This document shows positions 1 to 6,750 of a DNA stretch of 10,741 nucleotides, in pieces. Positions within the stretch are counted from its first letter, which is position 1, and every line of letters starts with the position of its first letter. This DNA is from Bacteroidales bacterium (GTDB taxonomy: Bacteria; Bacteroidota; Bacteroidia; Bacteroidales; UBA932), in the NCBI GenBank assembly GCA_017556665.1, contig JAFYMJ010000178.1:1-10741 (forward strand), in the 5' to 3' direction. The position numbers and the translations under genes were made by a program. The notes under the pieces were generated by a model, which saw only the letters and a program-made list of their open reading frames with translations, was not told where the DNA came from and did not search any database.

Positions 1-388
1 ATTTTACATTTATACCAAGCTTTGGAAGTGTTACTTTAAACTGGTTGAAAGTGCCTCCATATAGAGATATTGAACTGATTATATTGTCTCCTGCATCGCA
101 AATTGCTGTAACTGCAAGGAATTGGGCACTCATTCCACTGGACGCTGCAACTGCTGCAGAACCTTTTTCCAGAATTGCAATCCGCTTTTCAAGAACATCT
201 GTTGTTGGGTTACTTAATCTGGTGTATATATTGCCGTCCTCCTCCAGCTCAAACAATTTTTTTCCGTGCTCTACATTTCTGAAGGCATAGGCTGTGGTCT
301 GATATATAGGTGTAATACAAGCTCCAGTTGTTTTGTCGGGCTGTGCACCGGCACGCACTTGTAATGTGTCAAATTTATATTGTGACAT
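1..388 (-). CDS. metY: O-acetylhomoserine sulfhydrylase, N-terminal part (cut by window edge)
   Basis: This is the first 129 codons of a PLP-dependent enzyme of the Cys/Met metabolism family, reading leftward and running off the window. The protein begins MSQYKFDTLQVRAG. It continues with family landmarks: ITPIYQTTAY (25-34), YTRLSNPTTDVLEKRI (55-70), the PLP-phosphate-binding SSGM (83-86), and the cofactor-stacking tyrosine in LYGGT (109-113). The LFELEEDGNIYTR stretch is typical of the MetY branch (O-acetylhomoserine aminocarboxypropyltransferase) rather than MetB/MetC. MetY makes homocysteine from O-acetylhomoserine and sulfide in the cytoplasm. The PLP-binding lysine lies beyond the edge. 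The ATG at 386-388 is the natural start because the family motif FDTLQVRAG follows at once. No Shine-Dalgarno site is visible. The gene is preceded by a leader ORF and a terminator-like hairpin, which suggests attenuation. Confidence 0.9.
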   Translation of the reverse strand, partial: MSQYKFDTLQVRAGAQPDKTTGACITPIYQTTAYAFRNVEHGKKLFELEEDGNIYTRLSNPTTDVLEKRIAILEKGSAAVAASSGMSAQFLAVTAICDAGDNIISSISLYGGTFNQFKVTLPKLGINVK

Positions 389-417
389 AAATGAAATTTT
401 TAAAGGGATGTTTTATT

Positions 418-455
418 AAAAAGGGTAAAGGATCCGGCACAGTGCCAAATACTTT
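418..455 (-). terminator. terminator-like hairpin in the metY leader (candidate attenuator)
   Basis: On the minus strand, AAAGTATTTGGC (455-444) pairs with GCCGGATCCTTT (438-427). The stem has 12 positions with one mismatch and two G-T pairs, closed by the five-base loop ACTGT. After a four-base spacer (ACCC) comes TTTTT (422-418). The hairpin lies 24 bases after the leader ORF stop and about 30 bases before the metY ATG, so it can only act within the metY transcript. The 5' arm could alternatively pair with TCACATACT (471-463) just upstream, which would break the terminator. A plus-strand role is unlikely because no plus-strand gene ends here. Confidence 0.6.
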
Positions 456-478
456 AAAATAGAGTATGTGAAAGCATC

Positions 479-574
479 TTAACGATGCATTCGCATTCGT
501 GCATACAACATCACACCAATAGCCAGATTAGCCGTTGGTTTGTAAACAGTAATTTTATGATGTTTTGCTTTCAT
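479..574 (-). CDS. 31-residue putative leader peptide upstream of metY
   Basis: This short ORF starts at the ATG at 572-574 and stops with TAA at 479-481. The peptide starts MKAKHHKITVYKPTANLAIG and ends VMLYARMRMHR. Its C-terminal ten residues hold three methionines (positions 22, 27 and 29) in an MxxxxMxM pattern, which is striking next to a methionine-biosynthesis gene. A candidate promoter -7 box (TATTTTTG) ends only six bases before the ATG, so the message may be almost leaderless. A five-base-pair hairpin, GCATC/GATGC (488-474), overlaps the stop codon. The arrangement of Met-rich peptide, alternative stems and terminator matches amino-acid attenuators known from Proteobacteria. The peptide itself is not one I can name with certainty, and translation is inferred. 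Confidence 0.55.
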   Translation of the reverse strand: MKAKHHKITVYKPTANLAIGVMLYARMRMHR

Positions 575-580
575 TGATTG

Positions 581-612
581 CAAAAATAAAAAAGTTGCTT
601 GTAAAAAGCAAC
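581..612 (-). promoter_or_regulatory. candidate Bacteroidota promoter for the metY leader, overlapping a terminator
   Basis: The minus strand reads TATTTTTG at 588-581, an exact match to the Bacteroidota -7 consensus TAnnTTTG. A GTTG at 612-609, separated by 20 bases, can serve as the -33 element. Both elements sit inside the hairpin that ends the hydrogenase gene. The transcription start would fall about at 578-574, on or next to the leader-peptide ATG. This is consensus matching only; no start site is measured. Confidence 0.5.
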
Positions 613-618
613 TTTTTT
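588..618 (-). terminator. intrinsic terminator of the [FeFe] hydrogenase gene
   Basis: There is a perfect 13-base inverted repeat (AAAAAAGTTGCTT at 588-600, AAGCAACTTTTTT at 606-618) with a five-base loop. It starts four bases after the hydrogenase stop codon. Read on the minus strand, the stem ends in a T-run extending to 582, the classical Rho-independent form. Because of the A/T flanks it could also stop plus-strand transcription, but no plus-strand gene approaches it. Confidence 0.85.
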
Positions 619-621
619 ATT

Positions 622-2061
622 CTAATCAAATTTCTTTAGAGCTTGTTGTAATCTCTTCTGAGATGTGGCCTTGTCTGTCCTTATACAAGGACCTGCAGCG
701 CAACCACCCTCGCAGGCCATAACCTCAATGAATGGAGATGGGCATTTTCCTGTTTTTGCATAAGCTCTTAGCAGACCAATATTCTTTTTGTTCAAGTTTG
801 ACACTTGTAGAGCATTAAGATCTGCTTTATTTAGGAATACTTTCACAGCTTGAGTAACTCCACCTGCTGCTGCAAAGCCATGAGCCTCTTTTACAGATGC
901 AAATGTCATTGAGTATGGAGTAACAGAATCTATATTTATGTCCAAACCTCCAATGATGGAAGCAAGCTCCTCAAATGTCAATACATAATCTACATTAGGA
1001 TTGTCTTTAGCCTCTTTTCTTTTGGCCATACATGGTCCAATGAATACAGTCTTTGCATCAGGATATTTCTCTTTTGCAATAAGGGCTGTATAATACATAG
1101 GAGAACCTGTACTTGAAACATATTTTTGAATATCTGGAACATGTTTCTTGGTTAGCTCTATGTATGATGGACAACAGCTGGTAGTCATGAATGGTTGGCC
1201 TTCCTCTAACTTCTCTAAAAGCTCATGAGCCTCTTTCTCTGTTGTCTCCATTGCACCTTGAGCAACCTCAATAACATCGGTAAATCCAATCTCTTTAATT
1301 GCTCCATATATTTTTTCAATAGGCTCACTGAATTGTCCTAGGATTGCAGGGGCAACCATTGCAACAACTTTCTCTCCACGTCTTATAGCTTGAAGAATAT
1401 CAAAAGTTTGAGATATTTCAAAGATGGCACCAAAAGGACATGCATTTACACACTTGCCACAATATATACATTTGCTCTCATCAATATGCTCAATTCCATA
1501 CTCATCTTTGCTTATTGCACCAACCGGACATACATTCTCACATGGAATAGGCATGTATACAATTGCGTGATATGGACAGCTTTGATGACAAATGCCACAA
1601 CTTACACATGTCTCATGATCAATTTCTGCCTGCCCGTTACTTTTGAATCTTATGGCGTCTTTTGGACAGTTGATGTAGCAGCTTCTTGCTACACAGCCTT
1701 TACATAAGTTTGTAATCTCATAGTTAACCTGGTGACATGAAGAACAAGCCTCATCTACCACACATACAATATTGTCTTTAAGGTTTTTCTCTCTTGTAAG
1801 GGCTTCTTTTGCATATGCAGAAAGAGGTGTCAACTCATCTTTCTCATCTGACATGTCAAATCCTAAAAGAGGCAGAGATTTGTATTTCCAGACAGCTCTC
1901 TCTTTATGAGTACAGCAACGTCCAATTACCTTTGCCTTTCTTGGACTTAGTTCAATAGGTAGTCTGTCAATGTTTTCTACCAATTTATCTTCTTTCCATA
2001 ACTTTACAAGTTTAGCTAGAAGTCCGTGACGAACTATCATCACATTGTTTGTAAATGCCAT
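622..2061 (-). CDS. monomeric [FeFe] hydrogenase, group-B-like
   Basis: This 479-residue cytoplasmic enzyme (no signal peptide) interconverts protons and H2 at an H-cluster. The N-terminal half is cysteine-rich: C106, C109, C120, C123, C128 and C132, then ferredoxin-type motifs CVSCGICHQSCP (152-163), CENVCP (174-179) and CIYCGKCVNACP (198-209), enough for several [4Fe-4S] clusters. The catalytic domain shows all three H-cluster signatures: TSCCP (294-298, including the proton-relay and cluster cysteines), PCMAKRKE (343-350), and EVMACEGGC (446-454). The wording of these motifs (TSCCPS rather than TSCCPGW, and GGCAAGP) fits the group B hydrogenases common in gut Bacteroidota and Clostridia. 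In anaerobes these are thought to reoxidise ferredoxin with H2 release, though group B is biochemically less studied. HydE, HydF and HydG maturases are not in the window. A promoter-like box lies at 2101-2108 and a terminator directly follows. Confidence 0.93.
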   Translation of the reverse strand: MAFTNNVMIVRHGLLAKLVKLWKEDKLVENIDRLPIELSPRKAKVIGRCCTHKERAVWKYKSLPLLGFDMSDEKDELTPLSAYAKEALTREKNLKDNIVCVVDEACSSCHQVNYEITNLCKGCVARSCYINCPKDAIRFKSNGQAEIDHETCVSCGICHQSCPYHAIVYMPIPCENVCPVGAISKDEYGIEHIDESKCIYCGKCVNACPFGAIFEISQTFDILQAIRRGEKVVAMVAPAILGQFSEPIEKIYGAIKEIGFTDVIEVAQGAMETTEKEAHELLEKLEEGQPFMTTSCCPSYIELTKKHVPDIQKYVSSTGSPMYYTALIAKEKYPDAKTVFIGPCMAKRKEAKDNPNVDYVLTFEELASIIGGLDINIDSVTPYSMTFASVKEAHGFAAAGGVTQAVKVFLNKADLNALQVSNLNKKNIGLLRAYAKTGKCPSPFIEVMACEGGCAAGPCIRTDKATSQKRLQQALKKFD

Positions 2062-2100
2062 AAAATAAAAATATAAAATTCAGGTTTTTGTTTCAATCGG

Positions 2101-2108
2101 CAAAGATA
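2101..2108 (-). promoter_or_regulatory. candidate -7 promoter box of the hydrogenase gene
   Basis: The minus strand reads TATCTTTG, an exact TAnnTTTG match, 39 bases before the hydrogenase ATG. No good TTG-type -33 element is visible at 19-21 bases upstream, so the promoter is either weak or activator-dependent. If it is real, the hydrogenase is transcribed separately from the AraC-family gene 56 bases upstream. No terminator is seen between the two, so read-through also remains possible. Confidence 0.45.
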
Positions 2109-2117
2109 GTAAAAATG

Positions 2118-2969
2118 TTAACTATTCCTATATTCTAAAGGAGTCATATTGACATATTCAGCAAAATATCTGTTGAATGCAGATGAACTGAATCCCAGCG
2201 AAGAGGCAATCTTGTTTATTTTTGCATCTGTATTCTTTAATTGGGTTTTTGCGTCGGTAATAATCATTTCCCTAATTATTTCCTGAGCAGTCTTTCCTGT
2301 TGCCTTTTTTACTGTTGCACAAAAGTGTGATTGGGTCAGATTTACAGCATCTGCATAGTATGATACCTTTCTTTCTGTATGATAGTGTTCAAAAAGAAGT
2401 TTCAAGAATTCACCAAGAACCTGGAATTCTCTAGGCTGTTTCTCATCTGAGTGCTTGTATGTCTGTTCATACACAGCTTTTAAAATTTTATAGAACAGGT
2501 TTAGTGTAGATTTAATGTTTTCTGAATCAATAAGTTGAGGTAGGGATTCAACAGCTTGCTTTATAGTAGTAATTGCGTTAGATATAAAATTTGCCTGATC
2601 TGCCCTTATTGACAATACAGGATGTTTGAGTATTGCCGACAGATTTGTGGTGATAAGTTTCCAGAAGTTTGCATTATTTATGAATTGGGACGAAAATGCA
2701 ATAATTGCAACTTTGGCGTCTGGAGATGCACTTAAAATTTGAAAAAAACTGCCAGGTATCACTATGGCAAAATCGTTGGGCCTGGCTGTAATCTCATTCA
2801 GATTTATCCTAGCCTTTAACTCTCCTTGCAGACAAAGTGCAAAAACACCGGCTTTGATTTTACAGGGAAACTGCTTGTAAAAGTTAAGGATGCTTCCGTC
2901 AATGGAATTGTCTACAACAAAATCTACAGGTAAATCGTACCTTGGGACATTTTCTTCTGTATTTTTCAT
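2118..2969 (-). CDS. AraC-family transcriptional regulator
   Basis: This 283-residue DNA-binding protein has the C-terminal AraC/XylS double helix-turn-helix at about 185-283. The first HTH is near VSYYADAVNLTQSHFCATVKK (202-222), followed by the linker helix TGKTAQEIIREMII (224-237). The second is near INKIASSLGFSSSAFNRYF (251-269). The family signature NMTPLEYR (274-281) closes the protein. The N-terminal 180 residues resemble a cupin-like sensor barrel (GVFALCLQGE, RPNDFAIVIPGSFFQIL) followed by helices, so a small ligand is possible but unknown. It is divergent from the lipoprotein operon starting at 3117, and the shared intergenic region holds repeated ATGTAAA motifs. Control of that operon or of itself is therefore a reasonable inference. 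It lies upstream of the hydrogenase in the same direction, a second possible target. Confidence 0.9.
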   Translation of the reverse strand: MKNTEENVPRYDLPVDFVVDNSIDGSILNFYKQFPCKIKAGVFALCLQGELKARINLNEITARPNDFAIVIPGSFFQILSASPDAKVAIIAFSSQFINNANFWKLITTNLSAILKHPVLSIRADQANFISNAITTIKQAVESLPQLIDSENIKSTLNLFYKILKAVYEQTYKHSDEKQPREFQVLGEFLKLLFEHYHTERKVSYYADAVNLTQSHFCATVKKATGKTAQEIIREMIITDAKTQLKNTDAKINKIASSLGFSSSAFNRYFAEYVNMTPLEYRNS

Positions 2970-2990
2970 AAATAAAGCAAAATTTGAATG

Positions 2991-3025
2991 CGAAAGTATG
3001 TAAAAATATACATTTTGGCAAAAAA
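2991..3025 (-). promoter_or_regulatory. candidate promoter of the AraC-family gene
   Basis: On the minus strand a TTTG (within TTTTTTG, 3025-3019) is followed after exactly 20 bases by TACTTTCG (2998-2991), one mismatch from the Bacteroidota -7 consensus TAnnTTTG. Spacing and position, 21 bases before the ATG, are right. The spacer contains a partial palindrome (TGTATATTTTTACA) that overlaps the ATGTAAA motif at 2998, which could allow autoregulation. Confidence 0.45.
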
Positions 3026-3055
3026 TCTATAAAAATGTAAATAAAGAATGTAAAA
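2998..3055. promoter_or_regulatory. ATGTAAA repeats between divergent promoters (candidate operators)
   Basis: ATGTAAA occurs at 2998-3004, 3035-3041 and 3048-3054. A related inverted copy (ATATACAT, reverse ATGTATAT) lies at about 3006-3013. The last two direct copies are 13 bases apart. AraC-family proteins commonly bind direct or inverted half-sites, and the only regulator in the window is encoded next to this region. In AT-rich DNA some recurrence is expected by chance, so this is a candidate only. Confidence 0.35.
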
Positions 3056-3060
3056 AAACT

Positions 3061-3092
3061 ATTGTTAGTGAATAAATATTTGCTTTCCTTTG
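3061..3092 (+). promoter_or_regulatory. candidate promoter of the lipoprotein operon
   Basis: ATTG at 3061-3064 is followed after 20 bases by TTCCTTTG (3085-3092), one mismatch from the Bacteroidota -7 consensus TAnnTTTG. The start site would be near 3096-3100, giving a 5' leader of roughly 20 bases before the ATG at 3117. The ATGTAAA motif at 3048 lies just upstream, where an activator could touch RNA polymerase. Confidence 0.45.
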
Positions 3093-3116
3093 CGGTTGAT
3101 TTTTATAATTTAAGAA

Positions 3117-5288
3117 ATGAAGCGTTTTAGAACAATTATTGCCTTGTTGACAATTGTAAGTATTGCCTCTTGCAGTGGTGATATTTTCAATGATGTTGAC
3201 ATTAACGGGCTATCTAAAGATGAGGGACTTGTAGAGTTCAATTTGGGTGTCTCAAACTCTACAACTCAGGTAAAGGCAAGCGAAGACCTTAATTTGGATC
3301 CTAATGATTTTTCGTTGGAAGTGTATAATTCCAAATGGGTTAAGTTTAAAAAGTGGAAAAAATTCTCGGAGGTAAAAGGTGAAAAAGTAAAGTTCAATGA
3401 GGGAACTTTTATGGCTAAAGCCTATTACGGAGATTCAACAGCTACTGGATTTGATGCAATTTATTTTGCGGACCAGAAGTACTTTAAAGTTGAAGGCCAA
3501 CAAACAACAACATTGTCGCTTACCGGCAAACAAGCTAATGTTGGTTTAAAGACAGAATGGGGACCAAATGTTATAGCAGAGTATAGCGATTATACTGTTA
3601 AGGCGTACAGAAAAGGTTTTGCTGACAGTCTTACTTTTGTAAAGACAGAGACAAGAACCGGATATATTCCAGCCGGTACTATCAAATTTGTATTCTACCT
3701 TACAAGCAAGAGTACAGGCCAGACTAGAAGAGTAAGTACATCTGCTTTGGATATAGTGGGTAATCCTAATGACCTTATAACTCTAAAGATTGATACTAAA
3801 GAGGCTGCCAAAGGTGATTTGAATGTCACTTTCAGTATAGACTCAGAGATGGGTCATGAGCAGAAGGATGTTATTATTCCGTCTCAGACATTGGCAAAAG
3901 ATGCTCCTAAAATCTCTTCTGACAATATCACTGGAGGTGTTGTTACATTAATTGATGGTAATGATACTGGAGCAAGATTAGACCTTAATGCCCAAGGTTA
4001 TATTGCTTCATGCGTTTTGGAAACACAATCTGAGTATTTGTCGGGAAAAGGATGGCCTTCTAATGTAGATTTGGCTAATCTTAACGATGCTGCGTCAGCT
4101 ATTCTTGAGGGTTGTGGTTTGCAGTGGCTTAAAAACATGAACGGAGAAAAATTGGCGTTCATAGATTTTAAGGATGTTGCCAAGAAACTGGTGTATATAA
4201 ATGATAGTGATATAAACACCTTTAAAATAACTTTAACAGATGGTCAAGGGCTTGTGACAGATTATACTTTCAGTATAAAGGTCAATAAAGCTGATGTGCA
4301 GGTTGCCAGCATAAACAATTATGATATGTGGGCAAGATGGGCAAATGTAACAATGACCACAAGCAATGGTGACTTGAATCTTTTGCAGTTGGAGTACAAT
4401 GGCGGTAATGGCTGGAATGCTGCAGCGGCAGAGGTTATAAGTTCTGGAAATGGTGCCAAAAGTGTTAAAGTGACAGGGTTGACTCCTGGTACAACCTACA
4501 AGTTCAGGGCAAGGTATAACGGATATACATTGTCGGCAGAGCAAAGTGCTGCAACCGAGGCTGCTGCACAGGTTGGTAACAGCGGTTTTGAGGAGTATCA
4601 GACTGTTAAGACAGATTTTACTCCAGCGGGTGGCGCTTTAGGAGGAGGCAAGTATACAAGAACATGGTATCTTCCATACAATAGCGGTGATACAGATTCT
4701 TGGTGGGCTTGTAACAGCAGACAAAGTATGCCAAATGGCCATACAGGCTGGACCTCTACATGGTGTAAGAATTTCCCGTCATCGGGATATACTACAAGTG
4801 CCCACAGCGGAAGCAAAGCGGCTAAGCTGTTTGTTGTTAATATAGGAAATGGAAACACCGATGGAACAGCTATAGGTACAAACTATGAGGGGGAGATCTG
4901 GATTGGTAAAGCAGATAATAGTGGAAATGTGAGTGAGGAAGGACACTCTTTTGCAAGCAGACCAACTGCACTTACTTTCTATTATAAATATAATCCTACA
5001 GATGATAACAAATTCTTTGTTCATACATGGGTTAAGGATTCTGCAGGAAATGTAATTGCAGAAGGAGTGGTGTCAGATGGCCCGGCTGCCGGTAATTGGA
5101 CAAAATATACTCTAAACTACACTTATTCTGTTCTGGATAAAAAAGCTGCAAAGATATTTATCCGTTTCAGTTCATGTTATGGCGATGGTTCTGTATCTAC
5201 AAGCGAAAGTTTTGAGTTGGGTGGAACAAGCGTAACAGCTCATGCGGGATCATGGCTAGAATTGGATGATATAGAATTGGTTTATTAA
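3117..5288 (+). CDS. DUF4493-like / PCMD-like surface lipoprotein (first operon gene)
   Basis: This is a 723-residue predicted outer-membrane lipoprotein. It has a basic N-terminus, a hydrophobic stretch and the lipobox IASC with lipidated C19, followed by SGD. Residues about 37-255 resemble the DUF4493 beta-sandwich region of Bacteroidales lipoproteins: an opening LVEFNLGV strand, paired strands with a GTFMAKAYYG turn, and a closing DLNVTFSIDSEMG. An Ig-like stretch follows (about 262-392). A fibronectin-III-like domain (about 396-480) ends in GLTPGTTYKFRARYNG. After the hinge EAAAQVGNSGFEEY comes a Trp/Tyr/Gly-rich jellyroll (about 484-723) closing with WLELDDIELVY. That C-terminal module resembles the PCMD family (BT2081 type), which has a carbohydrate-binding-module-like fold. 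A role in binding glycan or matrix at the cell surface is inferred, and no catalytic residues can be named. It is the first gene of the operon, opposite the AraC-family gene. Confidence 0.8.
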   Translation: MKRFRTIIALLTIVSIASCSGDIFNDVDINGLSKDEGLVEFNLGVSNSTTQVKASEDLNLDPNDFSLEVYNSKWVKFKKWKKFSEVKGEKVKFNEGTFMAKAYYGDSTATGFDAIYFADQKYFKVEGQQTTTLSLTGKQANVGLKTEWGPNVIAEYSDYTVKAYRKGFADSLTFVKTETRTGYIPAGTIKFVFYLTSKSTGQTRRVSTSALDIVGNPNDLITLKIDTKEAAKGDLNVTFSIDSEMGHEQKDVIIPSQTLAKDAPKISSDNITGGVVTLIDGNDTGARLDLNAQGYIASCVLETQSEYLSGKGWPSNVDLANLNDAASAILEGCGLQWLKNMNGEKLAFIDFKDVAKKLVYINDSDINTFKITLTDGQGLVTDYTFSIKVNKADVQVASINNYDMWARWANVTMTTSNGDLNLLQLEYNGGNGWNAAAAEVISSGNGAKSVKVTGLTPGTTYKFRARYNGYTLSAEQSAATEAAAQVGNSGFEEYQTVKTDFTPAGGALGGGKYTRTWYLPYNSGDTDSWWACNSRQSMPNGHTGWTSTWCKNFPSSGYTTSAHSGSKAAKLFVVNIGNGNTDGTAIGTNYEGEIWIGKADNSGNVSEEGHSFASRPTALTFYYKYNPTDDNKFFVHTWVKDSAGNVIAEGVVSDGPAAGNWTKYTLNYTYSVLDKKAAKIFIRFSSCYGDGSVSTSESFELGGTSVTAHAGSWLELDDIELVY

Positions 5289-5315
5289 TAAAGGAGAAAA
5301 ATATATAAAATAGAT

Positions 5316-6722
5316 ATGAAAAAGTTATTATTGATTTTACCATTGTTGGTAATATTCTTTGCAAGTTGCGAAAAAGACAACATCTGGAAACCAGAGGTAG
5401 AGAATCCTGGGGATGGAAAAGAGACAGGTAAAGTAACCTTGAGTGTTAAACAGGAGGGTGCATTCTCTGTAGTTACAAAATCAGAGGATGCAGTAGCAGT
5501 TGCTGATTTAAGAATCAGAATATGGAAAGGTGATGTAATTGTAAAGGAGTATGCTAAATATTCTCAAGCACCTAATGTTGTTGAGTTGGAGCCGGGTGAC
5601 TATACATTGGAGGCTGGTACAACTGGCGACAAAGAGGCTGCATGGGCTCAACCTATATATAATGGTAAGAAAGATTTTACAATTGAGTCTGGAAAGGTAA
5701 CATCTGCAAATGTGGTATGTAAACTTACCAATATGAAAGTTACCATCAAATGTACAGACAATTTTATCAATGAGCTTAACGATGATTTTGTAATTGTGGT
5801 AAGCAATGGAAATCAAGATGGTTTCTTGGAGTATACAAAATCAATCATAGAGGCTGATAAGAGTGGTTACTTTAAAGTAGGTAGCGGTAAACTTACTGTA
5901 CACGTTAAAGCTACCAGAAAATTGGACGGTAAAGAGGTAAACCACTACTTGGAGCTTAATTCTTGTAACTCTCAGGATCACCATGTGCTTACATTTGATG
6001 TACAAGAGGTTGGTGAGGTTGATTTTGGTTCAGTAAGCATTGACGTAGACTATAGCGTGAACAACAGAGATGAGGAAGTTGTTATCCCTGGTGAGGATGA
6101 GACTCCTGTAGAGGATGAGGATAATAACGGCTCTGGTGAGGGTGGCGAGAACCCTGGCGAAAACCCTGGTGAGGGTGGCGAGAACCCTGGTGAAAATCCT
6201 GGTGAGGGTGGCGAGAACCCTGGTGAAAATCCTGGCGAGGGTGAAGGTGGTGGTTCTCAAGATACTGCCATTCCAGAAATTGTATCGGTTGAGGGAACAT
6301 ACAATTATGTATTTGAAGGTATGGAGCAATGCAGCAGTGCTCAGGTTAACTTGATTATTAGAGCATTGAATGACAAGACTATTGAGCATATTGATGTTGC
6401 AATTGAGTCTGCGGTTATCTCTGCTCAAGATTTGACAGATATAGGTTTGGGAACCAATTTCAGTATTACAGATTTTGGTACATCCCAAGAGGAGCAGGAG
6501 AGAAAGCAAGGTCTTATAGATTTAGGTCTTATTCCCGATGATACAATTGGAGAGACCCCTATTAAAGGTAAAAAAGAGCATACTTTTGCCATTGGAAGTT
6601 TTATTAATATGCTATACATGATTTCCGGAGGTCAAGTGGCTACAAGTTACTTTACAGTTGAGGTAACAGATAACGCAGGAGCGAAAAATTCTGTAGTAGT
6701 TTCAATTCAAACAAAACCGTAA
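5316..6722 (+). CDS. DUF4493-like surface lipoprotein with a GEGGENPGENP linker
   Basis: This is a 468-residue predicted lipoprotein. The signal peptide ends in FFASC (C18) and EKD follows, an acidic context like surface-export signals of Bacteroidota lipoproteins. Residues about 35-250 are typical DUF4493: GKVTLSVKQEG, a T-K-S-E-D segment, a L-E-P-G-D-Y-T-L-E-A-G-T strand (91-102), AWAQPIYNGKKDFTIESGK (109-127), and ANVVCKLTNMKVTIK (131-145). A charged, flexible linker (about 254-314) holds three perfect 11-residue GEGGENPGENP repeats (274-306). The C-terminal part (about 318-468) starts PEIVSVEG and looks like one Ig-like domain. Unlike the first, third and fifth operon proteins it lacks the fibronectin-III/PCMD module. 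The gene starts 27 bases after its upstream neighbour. An AGGAG lies about 20 bases before the ATG, too far to be a normal ribosome site. Function unknown; a structural or stalk role is possible. Confidence 0.8.
   Translation: MKKLLLILPLLVIFFASCEKDNIWKPEVENPGDGKETGKVTLSVKQEGAFSVVTKSEDAVAVADLRIRIWKGDVIVKEYAKYSQAPNVVELEPGDYTLEAGTTGDKEAAWAQPIYNGKKDFTIESGKVTSANVVCKLTNMKVTIKCTDNFINELNDDFVIVVSNGNQDGFLEYTKSIIEADKSGYFKVGSGKLTVHVKATRKLDGKEVNHYLELNSCNSQDHHVLTFDVQEVGEVDFGSVSIDVDYSVNNRDEEVVIPGEDETPVEDEDNNGSGEGGENPGENPGEGGENPGENPGEGGENPGENPGEGEGGGSQDTAIPEIVSVEGTYNYVFEGMEQCSSAQVNLIIRALNDKTIEHIDVAIESAVISAQDLTDIGLGTNFSITDFGTSQEEQERKQGLIDLGLIPDDTIGETPIKGKKEHTFAIGSFINMLYMISGGQVATSYFTVEVTDNAGAKNSVVVSIQTKP
6135..6233 (+). 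repeat. three tandem 33-bp units encoding GEGGENPGENP
   Basis: The units are 6135-6167, 6168-6200 and 6201-6233. They differ from each other only at silent C/T positions (GGC/GGT, AAC/AAT), and the second and third are identical. A degenerate fragment (GGCGAGGGTGAAGGT) follows from 6234. The unit is in frame, so slippage would lengthen or shorten the protein linker by 11 residues without frameshift. Confidence 0.95.
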
Positions 6723-6750
6723 GTTCCAACTTTGGAATAACTGAATTATT

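Noticed and set aside
45..290. Plus-strand 81-codon open frame at the left edge
   Set aside because: It lies antisense to the clear metY coding frame and its product resembles nothing recognisable; it is a shadow of metY.
389..574. SAM or cobalamin riboswitch upstream of metY
   Set aside because: I could not find the conserved core of a known class by eye. The leader ORF and terminator explain the region better, although an Infernal scan against Rfam would settle it.
1390..1707. Plus-strand 105-codon open frame inside the hydrogenase
   Set aside because: It is antisense to the ferredoxin-motif region of the hydrogenase; the cysteine and tyrosine pattern reflects the opposite strand.
6135..6233. 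Possible CRISPR-like array
   Set aside because: The units are directly contiguous without spacers and are in frame within a lipoprotein gene.
6030..6509. Minus-strand 159-codon frame, and others, with repetitive residues across the repeat
   Set aside because: These frames are antisense readings of the GEGGENPGENP repeat and of the lipoprotein gene, with no start or family support.
6724..6737. Inverted repeat TTCCAACTTTGGAA as a terminator between operon genes
   Set aside because: The stem is only six bases with a two-base loop and has no T-run; it probably does not stop transcription.
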